From Carettochelys insculpta (taxonomy: Eukaryota; Chordata; Testudines; Carettochelyidae), in contig NC_134137.1 of NCBI RefSeq assembly GCF_033958435.1, forward strand, positions 319,919,501-319,983,500: a stretch of DNA of 64,000 nt. The letters run 5' to 3'. Positions 11,959-24,178 of this stretch are shown here, piece by piece. The notes under the pieces are model-generated. The model was given only the letters and a program-made list of their open reading frames with translations, had not been told where the DNA came from and ran no database searches. Position numbers and translations under genes: made by a program. The number at the start of each line of letters is the position of its first letter. Within the stretch, counting starts at the first letter, position 1.

Positions 11959-14013
11959 GCTTCCTTATATGTTGCAGATCCACTGAACGCAGTGGCGTGT
12001 TCATCCTGTTCCATGCTTGCTCCTGTTCCCTCAGGGAGGGGACACTGTGCAGAGGGAGAACTAAAGGCACTATAATTCCTGTGATGGGGTGCCCACAGTG
12101 ACTGTGCGAAGCCAAGAATAAATGTACAGTCAAAGCACAGGAGGTATTGTGCTCCAACTTTTTCTTCTTCTATCCCTCTCATTCACTCTCTTAGAGAAGT
12201 CTTCAGGCTTTGTTTAAACAAGAAAGTTGTAGTAATTTAACTAACTTGCCCTTAGATTGACAGCTAAATGAATATCAGACATGAACATCAGACATGGTAA
12301 GTCGATTAAGTCAATTTCCAGACCAATGGTATGCAGAGAATGTGTAGACAACTCAGGAACTCTGAGCTTCTCCTCCCAGACTCTCCTGGGCTACTGTACG
12401 GCTCATACAAAGGAAGGTATAATGTGGCGCATTATTCCTATTGCTTTATAGAGTCTGATTTTACAGGTGGAGAATTTCCCAGAGAATTGCCCTATTGCCA
12501 CAATATATACTCAAAGCCTTTATTTTTAAAGGTTGTTTTGCTAGCCACCCTGGTTTTGCTGAACACCCAGACTGAAACAGTACTGTCTGCCATCTGCCTG
12601 AAATGACAGCTCTGAGAAATTAACACAGCCTCCTTGATCTCAACAGAGTGTTCTCATCTAAACCAAATTATCATAAATTAAATGTAAACATTGTTATCAA
12701 CTTAATTGTTGGTTATTGTAGCGTGACCATTCTGATAACATGTTTATCCCACAATTACACACTGCAATGCACACTTTCCTGGGTACCAACAGTCATACAC
12801 CTTCTACCCAGCTGACAAAATTGTCTGTCTCCCCTGACACCTTCTATGCAGCACTTTACCCATTTTCAGTACCAAACTTTGTAGATTGCTGGAAAAGTAG
12901 GACTAGAATAAAGCTAATTTACTGTTAAATTAGCTAACACAAGATATGTTGTTCTGACAGCACTGTTCTCTGACTGGAGTATCACAGAATCTAAGCTCCC
13001 TCACCATTTGAATGTGAAACCTTGATAATGACCCTTGTAACACTGTGATGCTGTATATTGCAGTAATGGTTCAGAAACTGCAGTAGACACACATTAGTTA
13101 CCCTTAAATATACAGGAGTATTTTGGAAAACGTGTAGAAACTTGCTAAAGGGGAAGTTTCCTTGGCCATGGAGTATAAGGAGTGCCATAGAATAGAGGAT
13201 AAAAGCTCTGTTAAGACTTTGTTCTTATCCTAATGGCACTTCTAATGGCACTGAAGTAATTATTGTAACAGCTTGGGCGGGAACGGTGGTATTTAGAAAG
13301 TTGCGTTTTAAGAGGTTAGTTTTTCTTTCCCTATGGTACCACATTGAACTCCTCCTTGTCTCATACTAGCAATGGAACTAGAATAAAGGAAGTGTGAAAG
13401 CAGCACCCAGATTCAAAATGTGCATGCCATTCTTGGATTGACAGGCATGCTAACATAAAACCCAGAACATTAATCCTGCAAGATCAGAGTGAGATGTTTA
13501 ACATATTTCATATCAGTGGCTTGGACCTCTATGACATGCAGTAGTTTGGCAAAGAGGGCTTTTTAGGTTGTTAAAAGAGCAGAAGATACTTGGGGGAAAA
13601 TATCAACAAACGTTAATGAAACATTTGTTTTCTCATCCAGAAAAATGAGGGAAGTACCAAAGCAGTAACAATGACAATGATTGATTACAACACTTATCTC
13701 ATACCCATACCAATGAAAAGATGACATCAAAATACCTTGAAATGTAATAACACCTTTGCAAGAAAGAAATACCACAACAACAAAGCCTAAATCAGCCCAT
13801 TGACACATGAACAGATCAAATGCTGACAATTATGGATGATAAGGGGCACTGGAAGGTTTGTAATGTTCTAGACAAAGTTTTCAAGTGTTCAGAACACACA
13901 CCTCTTATTGTAAACAACGGGTGCTGCAGGATGTGGAGTACTTTAGAAAATTTGGGCATTAATCTCTAATTATAAATAATTTAAAAGAAAGAGAAAATGC
14001 CAGCTACAACGTG
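11959..14013. other. Unannotated sequence
   Basis: About 2 kb with no recognisable repeat, splice-flanked frame or RNA gene. The frame at 12331-12606 has no domain. Confidence 0.5.
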
Positions 14014-14017
14014 TTAG

Positions 14018-14326
14018 GCTGTGCCTACACTAGCTCCCAACTTTGAAGGGAGCATGGTAAGTAGGGTGTCCGGAGATTATTAATGAAGTGCTGCGGTGCA
14101 TATGCAGCACTTCATTAAGCTATTCTCCCCCTGTGGCAACTTTGAAGTGTTAAACTTTGAAGTGCTGGCTCACGTGTAACTGCAGCTAATCTGCAGGTAC
14201 TTCGAAGTGCCCGGGCTATTTCAAAGTCCCTTTACTCCTCTGTAAGTAGGAGCACTTCATTAATAATCTCTCAACACCCTATTTACCATGCTCCCTTTGA
14301 AGTTGGGAGCTTGTGTAGGCACAGCC
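14018..14326. mobile_element. Inverted-repeat element, 309 bp
   Basis: Long inverted ends: GCTGTGCCTACACTAGCTCC at the left mirrors GGAGCTTGTGTAGGCACAGC at the right. TTAG flanks both sides (14014-14017, 14327-14330). Inside, GCAGCACTTCATTA and TAATGAAGTGCTGC form further inverted motifs. Related truncated copies lie at 31199-31420 and 57050-57222. Non-coding. Confidence 0.85.
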
Positions 14327-14357
14327 TTAGAGTCTGAAATAATAAGGGTAACTGCTA

Positions 14358-14684
14358 CGGGTTGAACCTCTCTAGTCCAGCACGCTGTCATCCAGCAACA
14401 TCCATAATCCAGCATGATTTTAGTTAGTTGGGCAACCACTTTTCATGGATGTGACCAAATTTTCCATGGTCCCATAAAATTTGTTTACAGCCACCAGTCC
14501 TGGCTTTCTATGTTCTGTGCTCTTATTTAGCCATAATTTACCCCTAAATGTCTTCTAAGAGCCCAGTAAGCAGTGGCAGTGTTGGTAATGCTGCTAGACA
14601 ATATTGACCACCAGTGGTCTGGCAAATTCTCTTGTTTGGCAATGGTCAGGTCCTGAGGATGCTGGACTAGAGAGGTTCAACCTG
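14358..14684. mobile_element. Tc1/mariner (Tigger-like) non-autonomous element
   Basis: The terminal inverted repeats are CGGGTTGAACCTCTCTAGTC at the left and GACTAGAGAGGTTCAACCTG at the right, flanked by TA on both sides (14356-14357, 14685-14686). TA duplication and CAGGTTG-type ends fit the pogo/Tigger branch of Tc1/mariner. A second copy is at 53723-54046. No transposase frame remains. Confidence 0.75.
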
Positions 14685-14956
14685 TACTTTCAAAGTATGA
14701 AGATGGGATAGAACTTACGCATTATTAGCATTTTACAATGCTATTGATCCTGGGCCTTTTTATCCCGTTCTGTACACCTTCAAAGGGCATAAAAAACTGG
14801 CAAAACAGCCATCTGTGGATTCCCCTGGTCTAGTGATATCCAGGAGTAGGGTAAAGCTGGTGTAACTGTCTCTGTGCTGCTCACTCCACATGTTCTCCCA
14901 TACCACCCCAATGTAGGCTGCATTCTGTGGCTGTGCATGTGTGAGATGTGGTACAG

Positions 14957-15391
14957 GCTACGTCTACACGTGTCCCAAACTTCGAAATGGCCACGCAAAT
15001 GGCCATTTCGAAGTTTACTAATGAAGCGCCGAAATGCATATTCAGCACTTCATTAGCATGCGGGCGGCAGCGGCGCTTTGAAATTGCCGCCGCTTGCCGC
15101 TGCGCGGCTCGTCCCGACGGGGCTCCTTTTCGAAAGGACGCCGCCTACTTAGAAGTCCCCTTATTCCCATCAGCTCGTGGGAATAAGGGGACTTCGAAGT
15201 AGGCGGGGTCCTTTCGAAAAGGAGCCCCGTGGGGACGAGCCGTGCGGCAGCAAGCAGCGTCAATTTCGAAGTGCCACTGCCGCCCGCATGCTAATGAAGC
15301 GCTGAATATGCATTTCGGCGCTTCATTAGTAAACTTCGAAATGGCCATTTGCGTGGCCATTTTGAAGTTTGGGGCACGTGTAGACACGGCC
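14957..15391. mobile_element. Fold-back element, 435 bp, nearly perfect palindrome
   Basis: The whole element is an inverted repeat centred near 15170. The arms GCTCCTTTTCGAAAGGAC and GTCCTTTCGAAAAGGAGC mirror each other, as do AATGAAGCGCCGAAATGC and GCATTTCGGCGCTTCATT. The ends are GCTACGTCTACACGTG and CACGTGTAGACACGGCC, the same terminus as the ~710-bp element, flanked by ACAG (14953-14956, 15392-15395). High CpG content and few arm mismatches suggest youth. Confidence 0.9.
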
Positions 15392-15530
15392 ACAGATTGT
15401 CAGGGATTTTTACCATCCCCTGGGCATGATTGTCCCCATGCGCCAGGGGATACAGGCCTTTGGCCACATAAAATCAGTGCAGGCACATGAAAAATCTAAA
15501 TTGTCATAGGCTGCCATTTAGCTGCAGCAC

Positions 15531-17265
15531 CAATTGTCACTTTGGGTCAGTTGGTTTCCCCAGTAACATGAACCTATGAATAATTCATAAGCACATATTT
15601 GAATAAAGACTCCTGATTGGGCGGAGTTCCAGTTTTCTGGAAGCTTCCAGACCCGGTCGGACCTGATTGAAAACTGTACCTGAGAATCATGAATATTTAA
15701 ATTAGCTAATGAATAATCCATGGCGACTGTCTATAAAAGTAAGGATCACCCCTGCATTCTTTGGCCCTGGGAGCTCGCTGTCAAAACAGAGGCACCACAT
15801 AGGGGAGTGTGGCTGCTCTGGCAGCGTCCACTGACCCTTAGGCTAGCCCACAGGGTGAAGACCTTTTGCGAAGAGCTCCCAAGGAATCACCGGCGGCGCC
15901 CACCTGCTGCCGCTGTGCCAGCGCCGCCTGATGCCGCCTACGGCCCCATTGATCCAAAGCGCAAGATTTCTCATCACAGAGCCTGTGTCAAGGGAGCAGC
16001 AAGGGGGCCCTGTGGTGGAGCGGCCAGGTAGTGAACTGGCCCCGCCTTTTTGGCAGGGTACTGCGTACCTGGCTGCAAAGCCCAGGGTCCGCTGCCTAGC
16101 AGCACCAGCACTCCCACCACCTCCGCCATCTTGCGGCATCGATGCCTCCACCGCTTCGGCAGCTATTTACCTGACTGGACAACGCTACTAAACATGACTC
16201 AATTCACCGGACTTGACCAGCACTCTGACTTCAGGACACGTAATCCACCCTACATACTGAACCAAATAGAAATAACTGCCACTGTCTGGGTTTCGGGGCC
16301 CCCAGTGGGGGAGTAGGGGGTCGCATCCCTTACGCTGCGGAGTGGCCTGACGAGGCCCCGCAAGACCCGAGGGCCTGACCCTTCAAGGCCGGGCCTTTGC
16401 CCAGGCAATAGGCACATCTAATTATAGTAGTAATATTTTTAGTATTAGTGTTGTTAGTGTTCCCTATTGTTTAATGATTCATAGTAACAGGCCTGAATTT
16501 AACATATTATAAGTTTATATGTATTATATTATATATATATGTATTGCTTGGCAGGGTGAAGCCTAATGCCTCCCTGGTCCTCTCACACTTTTTACCCTCA
16601 TTCCCTTATCCTAGTATTCAGAGGGAGTCTCTCTATTGGGCCCCTCGCTTATCCCCCATTAGCGAGATCCCCTTTTTAGTACAGGGTTTCCTTGCTGCAG
16701 CCGACCTGCACAGAATCACAGGCGGTGGCGCTTATCTCTCCATCCGGTAGCACCAACAAAAGGTGCGGGCACCGGGTGCTCCCTGTTTCCTTTTCCTTTT
16801 ATCACCCCAATTCCATTTACTGGTATATTTAATTAACCAACCATCTTGCCTTGCGGTAAAATAAAAACTACATTCATTCAAGAGGACTTTTAACAAAGCA
16901 CCATGAGGGTATCAAACATAGCCGTAAGTTAAATATACACATACTGTTACATATTATATAAAGTGTTCTTTGTTACTGTTCCTTTTGTTAACCCTGTTAC
17001 ATGTTTAATAAATAGTTATTTAGTTTGTAACCTATTCTTGGGTCTCAATCTTCTCTGCCGGCCCCCTCCTGCCAGGTGGGTTGGGGGAAGGCACATAGCT
17101 CCATTAGTGTTCTCAGGGGTAAGCACGCTCTCGGCTCATTGGGCTTAGGGCGGTCCGCAACTGGGTCTTTGGGACTGGGAGGTGCTCGACCCCTCCCTGG
17201 TGCGACACAGAACTTTAGGTTGAGGCAGGGGAACCTGTCCTGTTGTCTTTAAACAACGACTTGTC
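15531..17265 (+). mobile_element. CpG-rich LTR-like block with TATA box and polyA signal (unassigned)
   Basis: This ~1.7-kb block differs in composition from its flanks. It has an ATTGG box (15616), a TATA-like CTATAAAAG (15731-15739), CpG-rich sequence at 15780-16400, and AATAAA (17007-17012) followed by a GC-rich tail. GCAGCAC occurs at 15524-15530 and 17266-17272 and could be a target duplication. The distance from TATA to AATAAA is long for a solo LTR, and TG/CA ends are not clean. It could be a solo LTR, a non-autonomous LTR element or a dead retrogene promoter. No protein recognised. Confidence 0.35.
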
Positions 17266-17279
17266 GCAGCACAGATGAC

Positions 17280-18300
17280 TATATTTCATATTTAATTAAA
17301 ATTAATGTGCTCCAGGGATCTTGGGCTGACAGAATAGCCCCCTGGGGCCTTCTCATAAGTTAGAGAAGAACCGAGGCTACTGTGAGTTTCAGTGGGGGCC
17401 AAAATGGTTCAGATCAGAAGAAGTGCAAAGGTGGCCTAGAAGCATGGATGGCCCCTGCCTATTCAGTTCCCATGCTGAGTACAACTTGCTGAAACCAGAG
17501 TTCTGGCTTTTTATTTTTAAAGTATGTTGTGTAATGAAATTTCCTTTCATGGAAGCGAAGGTAACATTCTAGAGGCAATCATTAGTTTTATTAAGAAGGT
17601 GGGAACTGTAGTCTTGCAAATTTCATAACACACTGGAAAGATGGTAATGACTTAGACTAGGAATGTAAATTGTTATGTAGAACATCCATATTACTGAATA
17701 CGGACATTTAGCATCCATTTAGCATAACATGCACAAACAGGACTGGTTTTAAATAAACTCTACTTAGTGCAAGATTAGTCAGTGGTTTTGTTACCAGATT
17801 CGTCAGTGGCTTTGTTACCATCTACCCTGCAAGTGTGGGTGCCTCACAATGTTTTGCTCTCGACCAGACCCTCTCACAAACAGCCAAACAGTAGGCAAGT
17901 CATGCCCTGAGTTTTGATGAACAGCTGCAGACAGCCAGCAACACTCAAGTCACACTGTCTTCCACCAGCATTGATGCCACCTGCAGGGTGAGCCCAACTC
18001 ACCCCCAGTCCTGAATTTTCCCAAAAGCATGTGTTCCACACTGTCCTGCCCTCTCCTAGCCAGCTCAGTTATTAGTCTACTGTCATTCTAAGAGGGTCAA
18101 TACTCAACAAGTTGCTTTTTATTGGAATTTATCCAAACAGTTCCATTTAAACAAAACAATGGATTAGTTTTGATAAAAAAAATAAAACACATTTATCTAA
18201 CTACAAAGAGAGAAATTTTAAGTGAATATAAGTATAGGGTATTAAAATCAGAAGTAGGTACAAAAGAAGTAATGATAAAGTACTTTCTAAGAAATAAAAC
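17280..18300. other. Unannotated sequence
   Basis: Nothing recognisable beyond AT-rich sequence. GTTTTGTTACCA-type phrases repeat at 17783-17821 as a short local duplication. Confidence 0.45.
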
Positions 18301-18314
18301 TTAAACTCAACTTG

Positions 18315-18494
18315 CATAGTAACAGAGAGGTGGCCATGTTAGTCTGTACTGTAACAAAACAAAACAGCAGAAATGTAGCTCTTCAAAGACTAACAGAATG
18401 ATTTATTTGGTGATGATCTGTCCCATGAAAGCTCATCACCAAATACATCATTTTTTTTGTCTTTAAAATGCTACATTTCTGCTGTTTTGTTTTG
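18315..18494 (+). mobile_element. Palindromic retroposon (SINE-like), short copy
   Basis: The head AACAGAGAGGTGGCCATGTT is followed by an inverted pair: GCAGAAATGTAGC...AAAGACTAACAGAATG and its reverse near 18440-18490, ending in TGTTTTGTTTTG. The flanks 18301-18314 and 18495-18508 match at 12 of 14 bases (TTAAACTCAACTTG against TTAAAGTGAACTTG). That target-duplication length is typical of LINE-driven insertion. Related copies lie at 43197, 46399, 47705, 49983 and 58887. Confidence 0.7.
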
Positions 18495-18508
18495 TTAAAG
18501 TGAACTTG

Positions 18509-19220
18509 GTTCAAGGTAGAAGCCCTTACCATATGTTCCTAAAAACAGACAGGGAAAAGGAGAGAGAGAGACAGAGAAAGAGTACCTGGGATGTTTCTCC
18601 TTCACCTTTATAGTACAGTCACCCTTGCAATCCGCTTTCCTAGGTAAAGTTCATTCCCATTGTGAGAATGTAGGCATGGAATCTAATGGTGAGAAAGGTT
18701 CCATGTGATTGCTTGCTATCAGTTAGATCAATCTGTTCCTTCCCCTTTCATTGCCAAGGAATGACCATTTGACTGGACAGCTTTATCTCTCCACCGACTT
18801 GTCTGGTAACTACACTTCTGTCATGATTTCAAGTTATGTTCAAAACTTGACATGTAATGTATGTAAGGAATGTGCCAGCAGGAGCACAGATCAGTGAGTT
18901 ATTAGTTACCTAATGATACCTCACACGGCATGTTTTGTACACTGACTATTACAATAGTGTGTAGGATGTCAATGCAGGGACGCATTTGGGCACATCTATT
19001 CATAGCATTCATTGACAGCTAGTAAGTCTGACCTAACCTGAACCTGTTGGGCCACAATGGAAGGCAATATTACCCATCCTGTCTGTCATATCCAGCTGTT
19101 TGTGGCACTGCAAGTATTAATGCCATCTCTGAGAGAAACAGGATTTTATATAGTCCTCATCTACCTAATCTATGTATTTATACTGCATTAATCACAATGG
19201 TAGTTTTAAGCACCTGCTGA
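18509..19220. other. Unannotated sequence with a GA-rich run
   Basis: A short GA-rich simple repeat at 18556-18582. Otherwise nothing seen. Confidence 0.5.
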
Positions 19221-19224
19221 CCCT

Positions 19225-19936
19225 AGCCGTGTCTACACGTGCACGCTACTTTGAAGTAGTGGCACTAACTTCGAAATAGTGCCCGTCATGGCTACACGTG
19301 TTGGGCGCTATTTCAATGTTAACATCGACGTTAGGCGGCGTGACGTCGAAGCCACTAACCCCATGAGGGGATGGGAATAGCGCCCTACTTCAAAGTTGAA
19401 CATCGAAGTAGGGCACGTGTAGCCGATCCGCATCCCGCAACATCGAAATAGCGGGGTCCTCCATGGCGGCCCTCAGCTGAGGGGTTGAGAGACGCTCTCT
19501 CTCTCCAGCCCCTGCGGGGCTCTATGGTCACCGTGGGCAGCAGCCCTTAGCCCAGGGCTTCTGGATGCTGCTGCTGCAGCTGGGGATCCATGGTGCATGC
19601 ACAGGGTCTGCAACCAGTTGTCGGCTCTGTGGATCTTGTGTTGTTTAGTGCAACTGTGTCTGGGAGGGGTCCTTTAAGGGAGCAGCTTGCTGTTGAGTCC
19701 GCCCTGTAACCCTGTCTGCAGCTGTGCCTGGCACCCTTATTTCGACGTGTGCTACTTTGGCGTGTAGACGTTCCCTCACAGCGCCTATTTCGATGTGGTG
19801 CTGCGCAACGTCGATGTTGAACGTCGACGTTGCCAGCCCTGGAGGACGTGTAGACGTTATTCATCGAAATAGCCTATTTCGATGTCGCTACATCGAAATA
19901 AGCTACTTCGATGTAGGCTTCACGTGTAGACATAGC
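19225..19936 (-). mobile_element. ~710-bp inverted-repeat DNA element, copy 3 (reverse)
   Basis: Reverse-oriented copy of the 55-775 family with ends AGCCGTGTCTACACGTG and CACGTGTAGACATAGC, flanked by CCCT at 19221-19224 and 19937-19940. Read on the minus strand, its short internal frame gives MDPQLQQQHPEALG and stops at the shared TAA. CpG-rich and close in sequence to copies 2 and 4. Non-autonomous. Confidence 0.88.
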
Positions 19937-19940
19937 CCCT

Positions 19941-21284
19941 GTATTCTTCAGATGAGCTATAACACAAATTTATACTGACTCCCTTTGACATTGTAATGCT
20001 CTGTGCCTGTAGAAATAATCCCTTCTATGATGTGTATGAGATGTTCCATATTAATTATATATAGACATAGGCATGAATATATTTTCTTTCTTATAATGAG
20101 GACACTCCATTGTGCATCACAGTGGATGATGGCATTGTAAATTCACCAACTTTATCCTCATATTCAAAAGCTGTAATACTGTATTTACTATTGCAGGAGA
20201 TAGATAGCAATATAAGTGTGGGATTTTGTGATTTATCTAATGTTTGTGTGTGCTGCTCTCTGGGAGGAGGTGGGTGAATTCTTTCTTCTATAACCTGTTT
20301 AAAGTGTATGACTCTTTTCTAATGTCTTTTTGATGTTTACATCAACATAAACACTATTATACAAAACTAATATTTTTAGATGTAAATAAGGTACAGGTTT
20401 TTCTTTAAAGTGGATAATTTTCATGTGGTGAATCTGGCCACATGCAAATGTGTAGATATGTGAAAGCAGCTCAGCCTTGGGGGAATTTATATCTTGCACT
20501 TTTAGCTTCCATGTAAGCCACTCCTTTGTAATAATGTTTTACAGAAACTGTCATTCCTCTCTTGGAACTAATCCACCCACCCTTTGCAAAGCCTAAAAAA
20601 ATACTCTTTGAAAAGCAGGGATTCTCTCTTCAATCATAGGGACAACTGGGGGCTTGATGAAATGGATGGTGCTACAGATGCAATCCTCCCTGTTTGGATG
20701 CCTGCATATGGGCTGTGCTGGTACCATCTCTTTTGAGAGTGACAGGCGGGGATACAAAGCCTTAAAGCCCAGGTTCAAGTCTGGTTACAATTTCAGTCCT
20801 CCTAAAATGCCAAAGATGAGAACAATTGGCAGTTTGGGAGAGTGGAATGGTGTCAGAAATGCCCTCTGTTGTAAAGCAACAGCACAGAAAGGCAGACGTT
20901 GCTATTTTGGACTGCTACTGTTGTTCCAACAGAAGTTCCACCATCCTATAGCATCAACCGGATGTGGGATTTCTGCCAAAAAAACTGAAATAAAGGGCAG
21001 TTAGCCATACTCTCAGAGATGACTTTTTAAAATAAAATAATTAATGCCTAGTAGTAATGATATTTAAAATCAATCTTATAACATGGTGCTGAAACATCGA
21101 GACCTGTTAAGACCATACTGCTTAAACTCCAAATTTCCATAAACAGCTGTCCTAAAAAAATCCTCCAATATTAGGTGGCCAGGAAAAATAATCAAAAATG
21201 AAGACCTTTGGAGGAGGTCAAAACAAAAACAAAAGCAGAACAAACAAACAAAAAACAAAAAATAACAATAGGACAGGAAATTAC
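19941..21284. other. Unannotated sequence
   Basis: No supported gene. The 116-codon frame at 20654-21004 has no domain and no splice context. An A-rich simple run with AAAC units lies at 21215-21270. Confidence 0.5.
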
Positions 21285-21548
21285 AGAATTAAAATGGCGA
21301 TGGCTAGGACATACCTGAAAGAAAGATACTAACAACATAACAAAACAGGCATTGGACTGGAATCCTGAGGAGAAGAGGCCAAAAGGTAGACCAGAGATGA
21401 CAGGAAACTGAAGAATAGAATGAGAACTTAGAGTATCAAAATGACATCGGAAGAAGTTAAGACTGCAGCAGGAGTTTGGACAAAATGGAAGGCAGTAGTG
21501 AAGGCCTTATGTTCTGCATGGAATAGAAAGGGTATAAGAAAGGAGGAA
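21285..21548 (+). mobile_element. Non-LTR retrotransposon ORF2 C-terminus (RTE-like), pseudogenised
   Basis: Reading from 21292, one frame gives KWRWLGHT, stop, KKDTNNITKQALDWNPE, then RPKGRP and TGN, stop. The WRWLGH...ALDWNPxGxRxRGRP pattern is the C-terminal region found in RTE-type (and similar) endonuclease-reverse transcriptases. Three stop codons interrupt it. A decayed CR1 follows directly. The exact LINE clade is not certain from this fragment. Confidence 0.6.
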
Positions 21549-21559
21549 AAAAGGGAACC

Positions 21560-22817
21560 AAGAACAATGTGGGGAAATACAGACTCCTCAGTTTAACTTC
21601 AGTGTCCAGAAAGATAATGGAGCTGATAATTAAGCAAATGCCAAAAAGACGATAAGGTGATACGTTTCAGTCAGTATGGATTTATCAAGAACAAAGCATG
21701 TCAAACTGACTTAACATCTTTCTTTGAGAGGGTAACAAGGTAGGGAGAAGTGGTAGGTGTAGTATATGTGGACTTTGGTAAGGTTTTTGATTGATACCAC
21801 CTCACGTGAGGAAATTAGGGAAATACAACCTAGATGGAGCTACTGTAAGGTAGGTGTTCAGCTCTTTGGAAAACCACTCCCAGTGGTTCACAGTCATTTC
21901 TGAAGGGCATATCAAGTGGAGACTCTCAGGGATTGGTTCTAGTTCCAGTTCTGTTGTTCTTTACAGATCTAGATAATGGTATAGACAGTATATTTGTAAA
22001 GTTTGTAAATGGTACCAAACTGGGAGGGGTCACAAGAGTTTTAAAGGATGTGATTAAAATTCAAATTGATCTGGACAAACTGTGTAAATGGTCTGAAGTA
22101 CAAAGGATGAAATTCAATATGGCAAATGACTGCATAGAAAGGAATACTGCAGTAAGCGATCTGAGGGTCATAGTGGATCAAAAGCTAAATATGCATCAAG
22201 AACGTAACACTGTTACAAAAAAGCAGAAATTGTCCTGGTCTCTATTATCAGGAGTGTTGTAGACAAGACGAGAGAAGTAATTCTTTCATTCTACTCTATG
22301 CTGAACAGACATCCGTTGAAGTACTGTGTCTACTTCTGGGCACCACATTTCAGGAAAGACATCAAAAATGGAGAAAACTTAGAGAAGAGCAAAAACTGAT
22401 TAAAGTTCTGAAAATATGAGTTCTGGGGAAAGACTGAAAAAAAATTACCTGGGTTTGGTTAGGTTGAAGAAGAGAATACTGAGAGGGTACACGATAATGG
22501 TTTCCAAGCACATAAAAGTTTTTTACAAGGAGGACAGAGAAAATTGTTCTCCTTAACCTCTGAGGAGAGGAAAAGTAGCAATGGACTTAAATTACAGCAA
22601 GGGCAATTTAGGTTTTATGTTAGAAAAAACTTACTAACTGTCAAGGTAGTTAAGCACTGAAATAAATTGCCTAGCATGGTTGTGGAATCTCCATCACTGG
22701 AGATTTTTAAGAGCAGTTTAGACAAACACCTTTCGGGGATGGTACAGATAATAGTTAGTCCTGCCAAGGTGCAGGGGACTGGGCTAGATCGTCCCTTCCA
22801 GCCCACGATTCTAAGTA
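21560..22817 (+). mobile_element. CR1 LINE, decayed ORF2 RT to 3' end
   Basis: This covers much of the CR1 reverse-transcriptase domain and tail. The nucleotide order matches CR1: GTGTCCAGAAAGATAATGGA, GTCAAACTGACTTAACATC, the palm-domain stretch at 21933-22080, GCACCACATTTCAGGAAAG, then GGGCTAGATCGTCCCTTCC. In the 21933-22262 frame the expected F-A-D-D catalytic motif reads FVNGT, so the site is destroyed. Frameshifts break the rest. It is older than the CR1 at 32012. Confidence 0.85.
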
Positions 22818-23407
22818 ATAATGTAGTTTTGAAATCTGGATCCCAGGCTTTGCCTTGTAAGAAGACAGCTGATGATGCAGAAATGTCTCCATATCCACTC
22901 CCCACAGCGCTGAGACAATAAAATCAAGAAAGTGAAGGAGAAAGTAAATATAAATGCTCCAGAAAAGGGAAATTGGACCTGACTGATTCTCCATCACCTT
23001 GTACCTTCTGTAGTTACATTAATTTACACCTGCAAAATGCTATCCACTTATAAGAGTAGCCACTGTAGCATATACCATTTGCCAAGGTGTAAGTGACAAC
23101 ACAAGGTAGCACGCAATGTTTACTTTCCTGTATGAAGAAGTGCCTAGCATGCCTTTGGTACTCTATCAATGATATTTTTCTCTTTCTGCACATAACTAAT
23201 GTAGACCCACATAACTGGGGTTTATGCTGTTGAATGCTTGCCCTGGCTGTTCTACAGGGTGGTTGAATTGTAGACATGATGACCAGAATGCCCACTGAGC
23301 TACCCCAATTTACACCACGTGGGGTTCTGATCCCAGAAGAGTCTTGGGCAGTTTTATAAATGTGCCAAGCCTTCTGGGGACTTTGGAATAAAAGAACAAT
23401 TGTCATG
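22818..23407. other. Unannotated sequence
   Basis: Nothing recognised. Minus-strand frames at 22755-22997 and 23014-23406 carry no domain and partly overlap CR1 tail sequence. Confidence 0.5.
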
Positions 23408-23632
23408 TGAATGATTTAGGAAAAGCTACTTCACCAGAAGGGTGGTGAAGCATTGGAATGCATTGCCTAGAGACGTGGTGGATTCTCCATCCCTCAAGGT
23501 TTTTAAGTACCAGCTTGACAAGGTCCTGGCTGGGATGATTTAGTGGGGGTTGATCCTGGTTGAAGCAAGCGGCTGGACTAGATGACCTCCTGAGGTTCCT
23601 TCCAGCCCTATGATTCTGTGATTCTATGATTT
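23408..23632 (+). mobile_element. CR1 LINE 3' tail
   Basis: It begins at GATTTAGGAAAAGCTACTTC and runs through GGTGAAGCATTGGAATGC, GGCTGGACTAGATGACCTCC and CCAGCCCTATGATTCTGTGA to the ATTCTATGATT tail. A 5'-truncated ~225-bp insertion, well conserved. Confidence 0.9.
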
Positions 23633-24174
23633 ATTCTCTCCCTTCACACCCATAATATTACCATATCATCTTCTCCATTCCTCTATTGCCTACAGACTGT
23701 TTCTGAAGGCAGACCAAAGGAACACATTGTACTACTATCAATAAATGAATATCATATCATGACTTTGCAATGTATTTAGTCATTGGAAGGAACCTGTATA
23801 CCATAATAAGCCATGACAGCAGTCCACAAAGCCGGACACCTGCCTCAGTGCTTTAGAAAAGACATCCAAACAGGTAATAACTCATAAATAGTGGATATTA
23901 CCAACTGTTTTACAGCTATATGCAAAATACAATGTTAGTTATTGCTTCTAGAAGCCAACACATTAGAACAAAGTAAGTAGTAACACTGCTATTTTATATC
24001 TATATTTAGATAAGCCTGAAGTAAGCAAAAATTAGAAAAATAGCACATTTCTGATTCTACATTAAGCATAATTTAGAACTTTTTGAATAAATTGTAATTT
24101 ATTATTGTAAGTAGGAACCAAAAAGAGATGATGAAAATGTCTCAGCTTTGGTTACGACTTCGTGACTAACACAT
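23633..24174. other. Unannotated AT-rich sequence
   Basis: No gene or repeat recognised. Confidence 0.5.
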
Positions 24175-24178
24175 TTAG

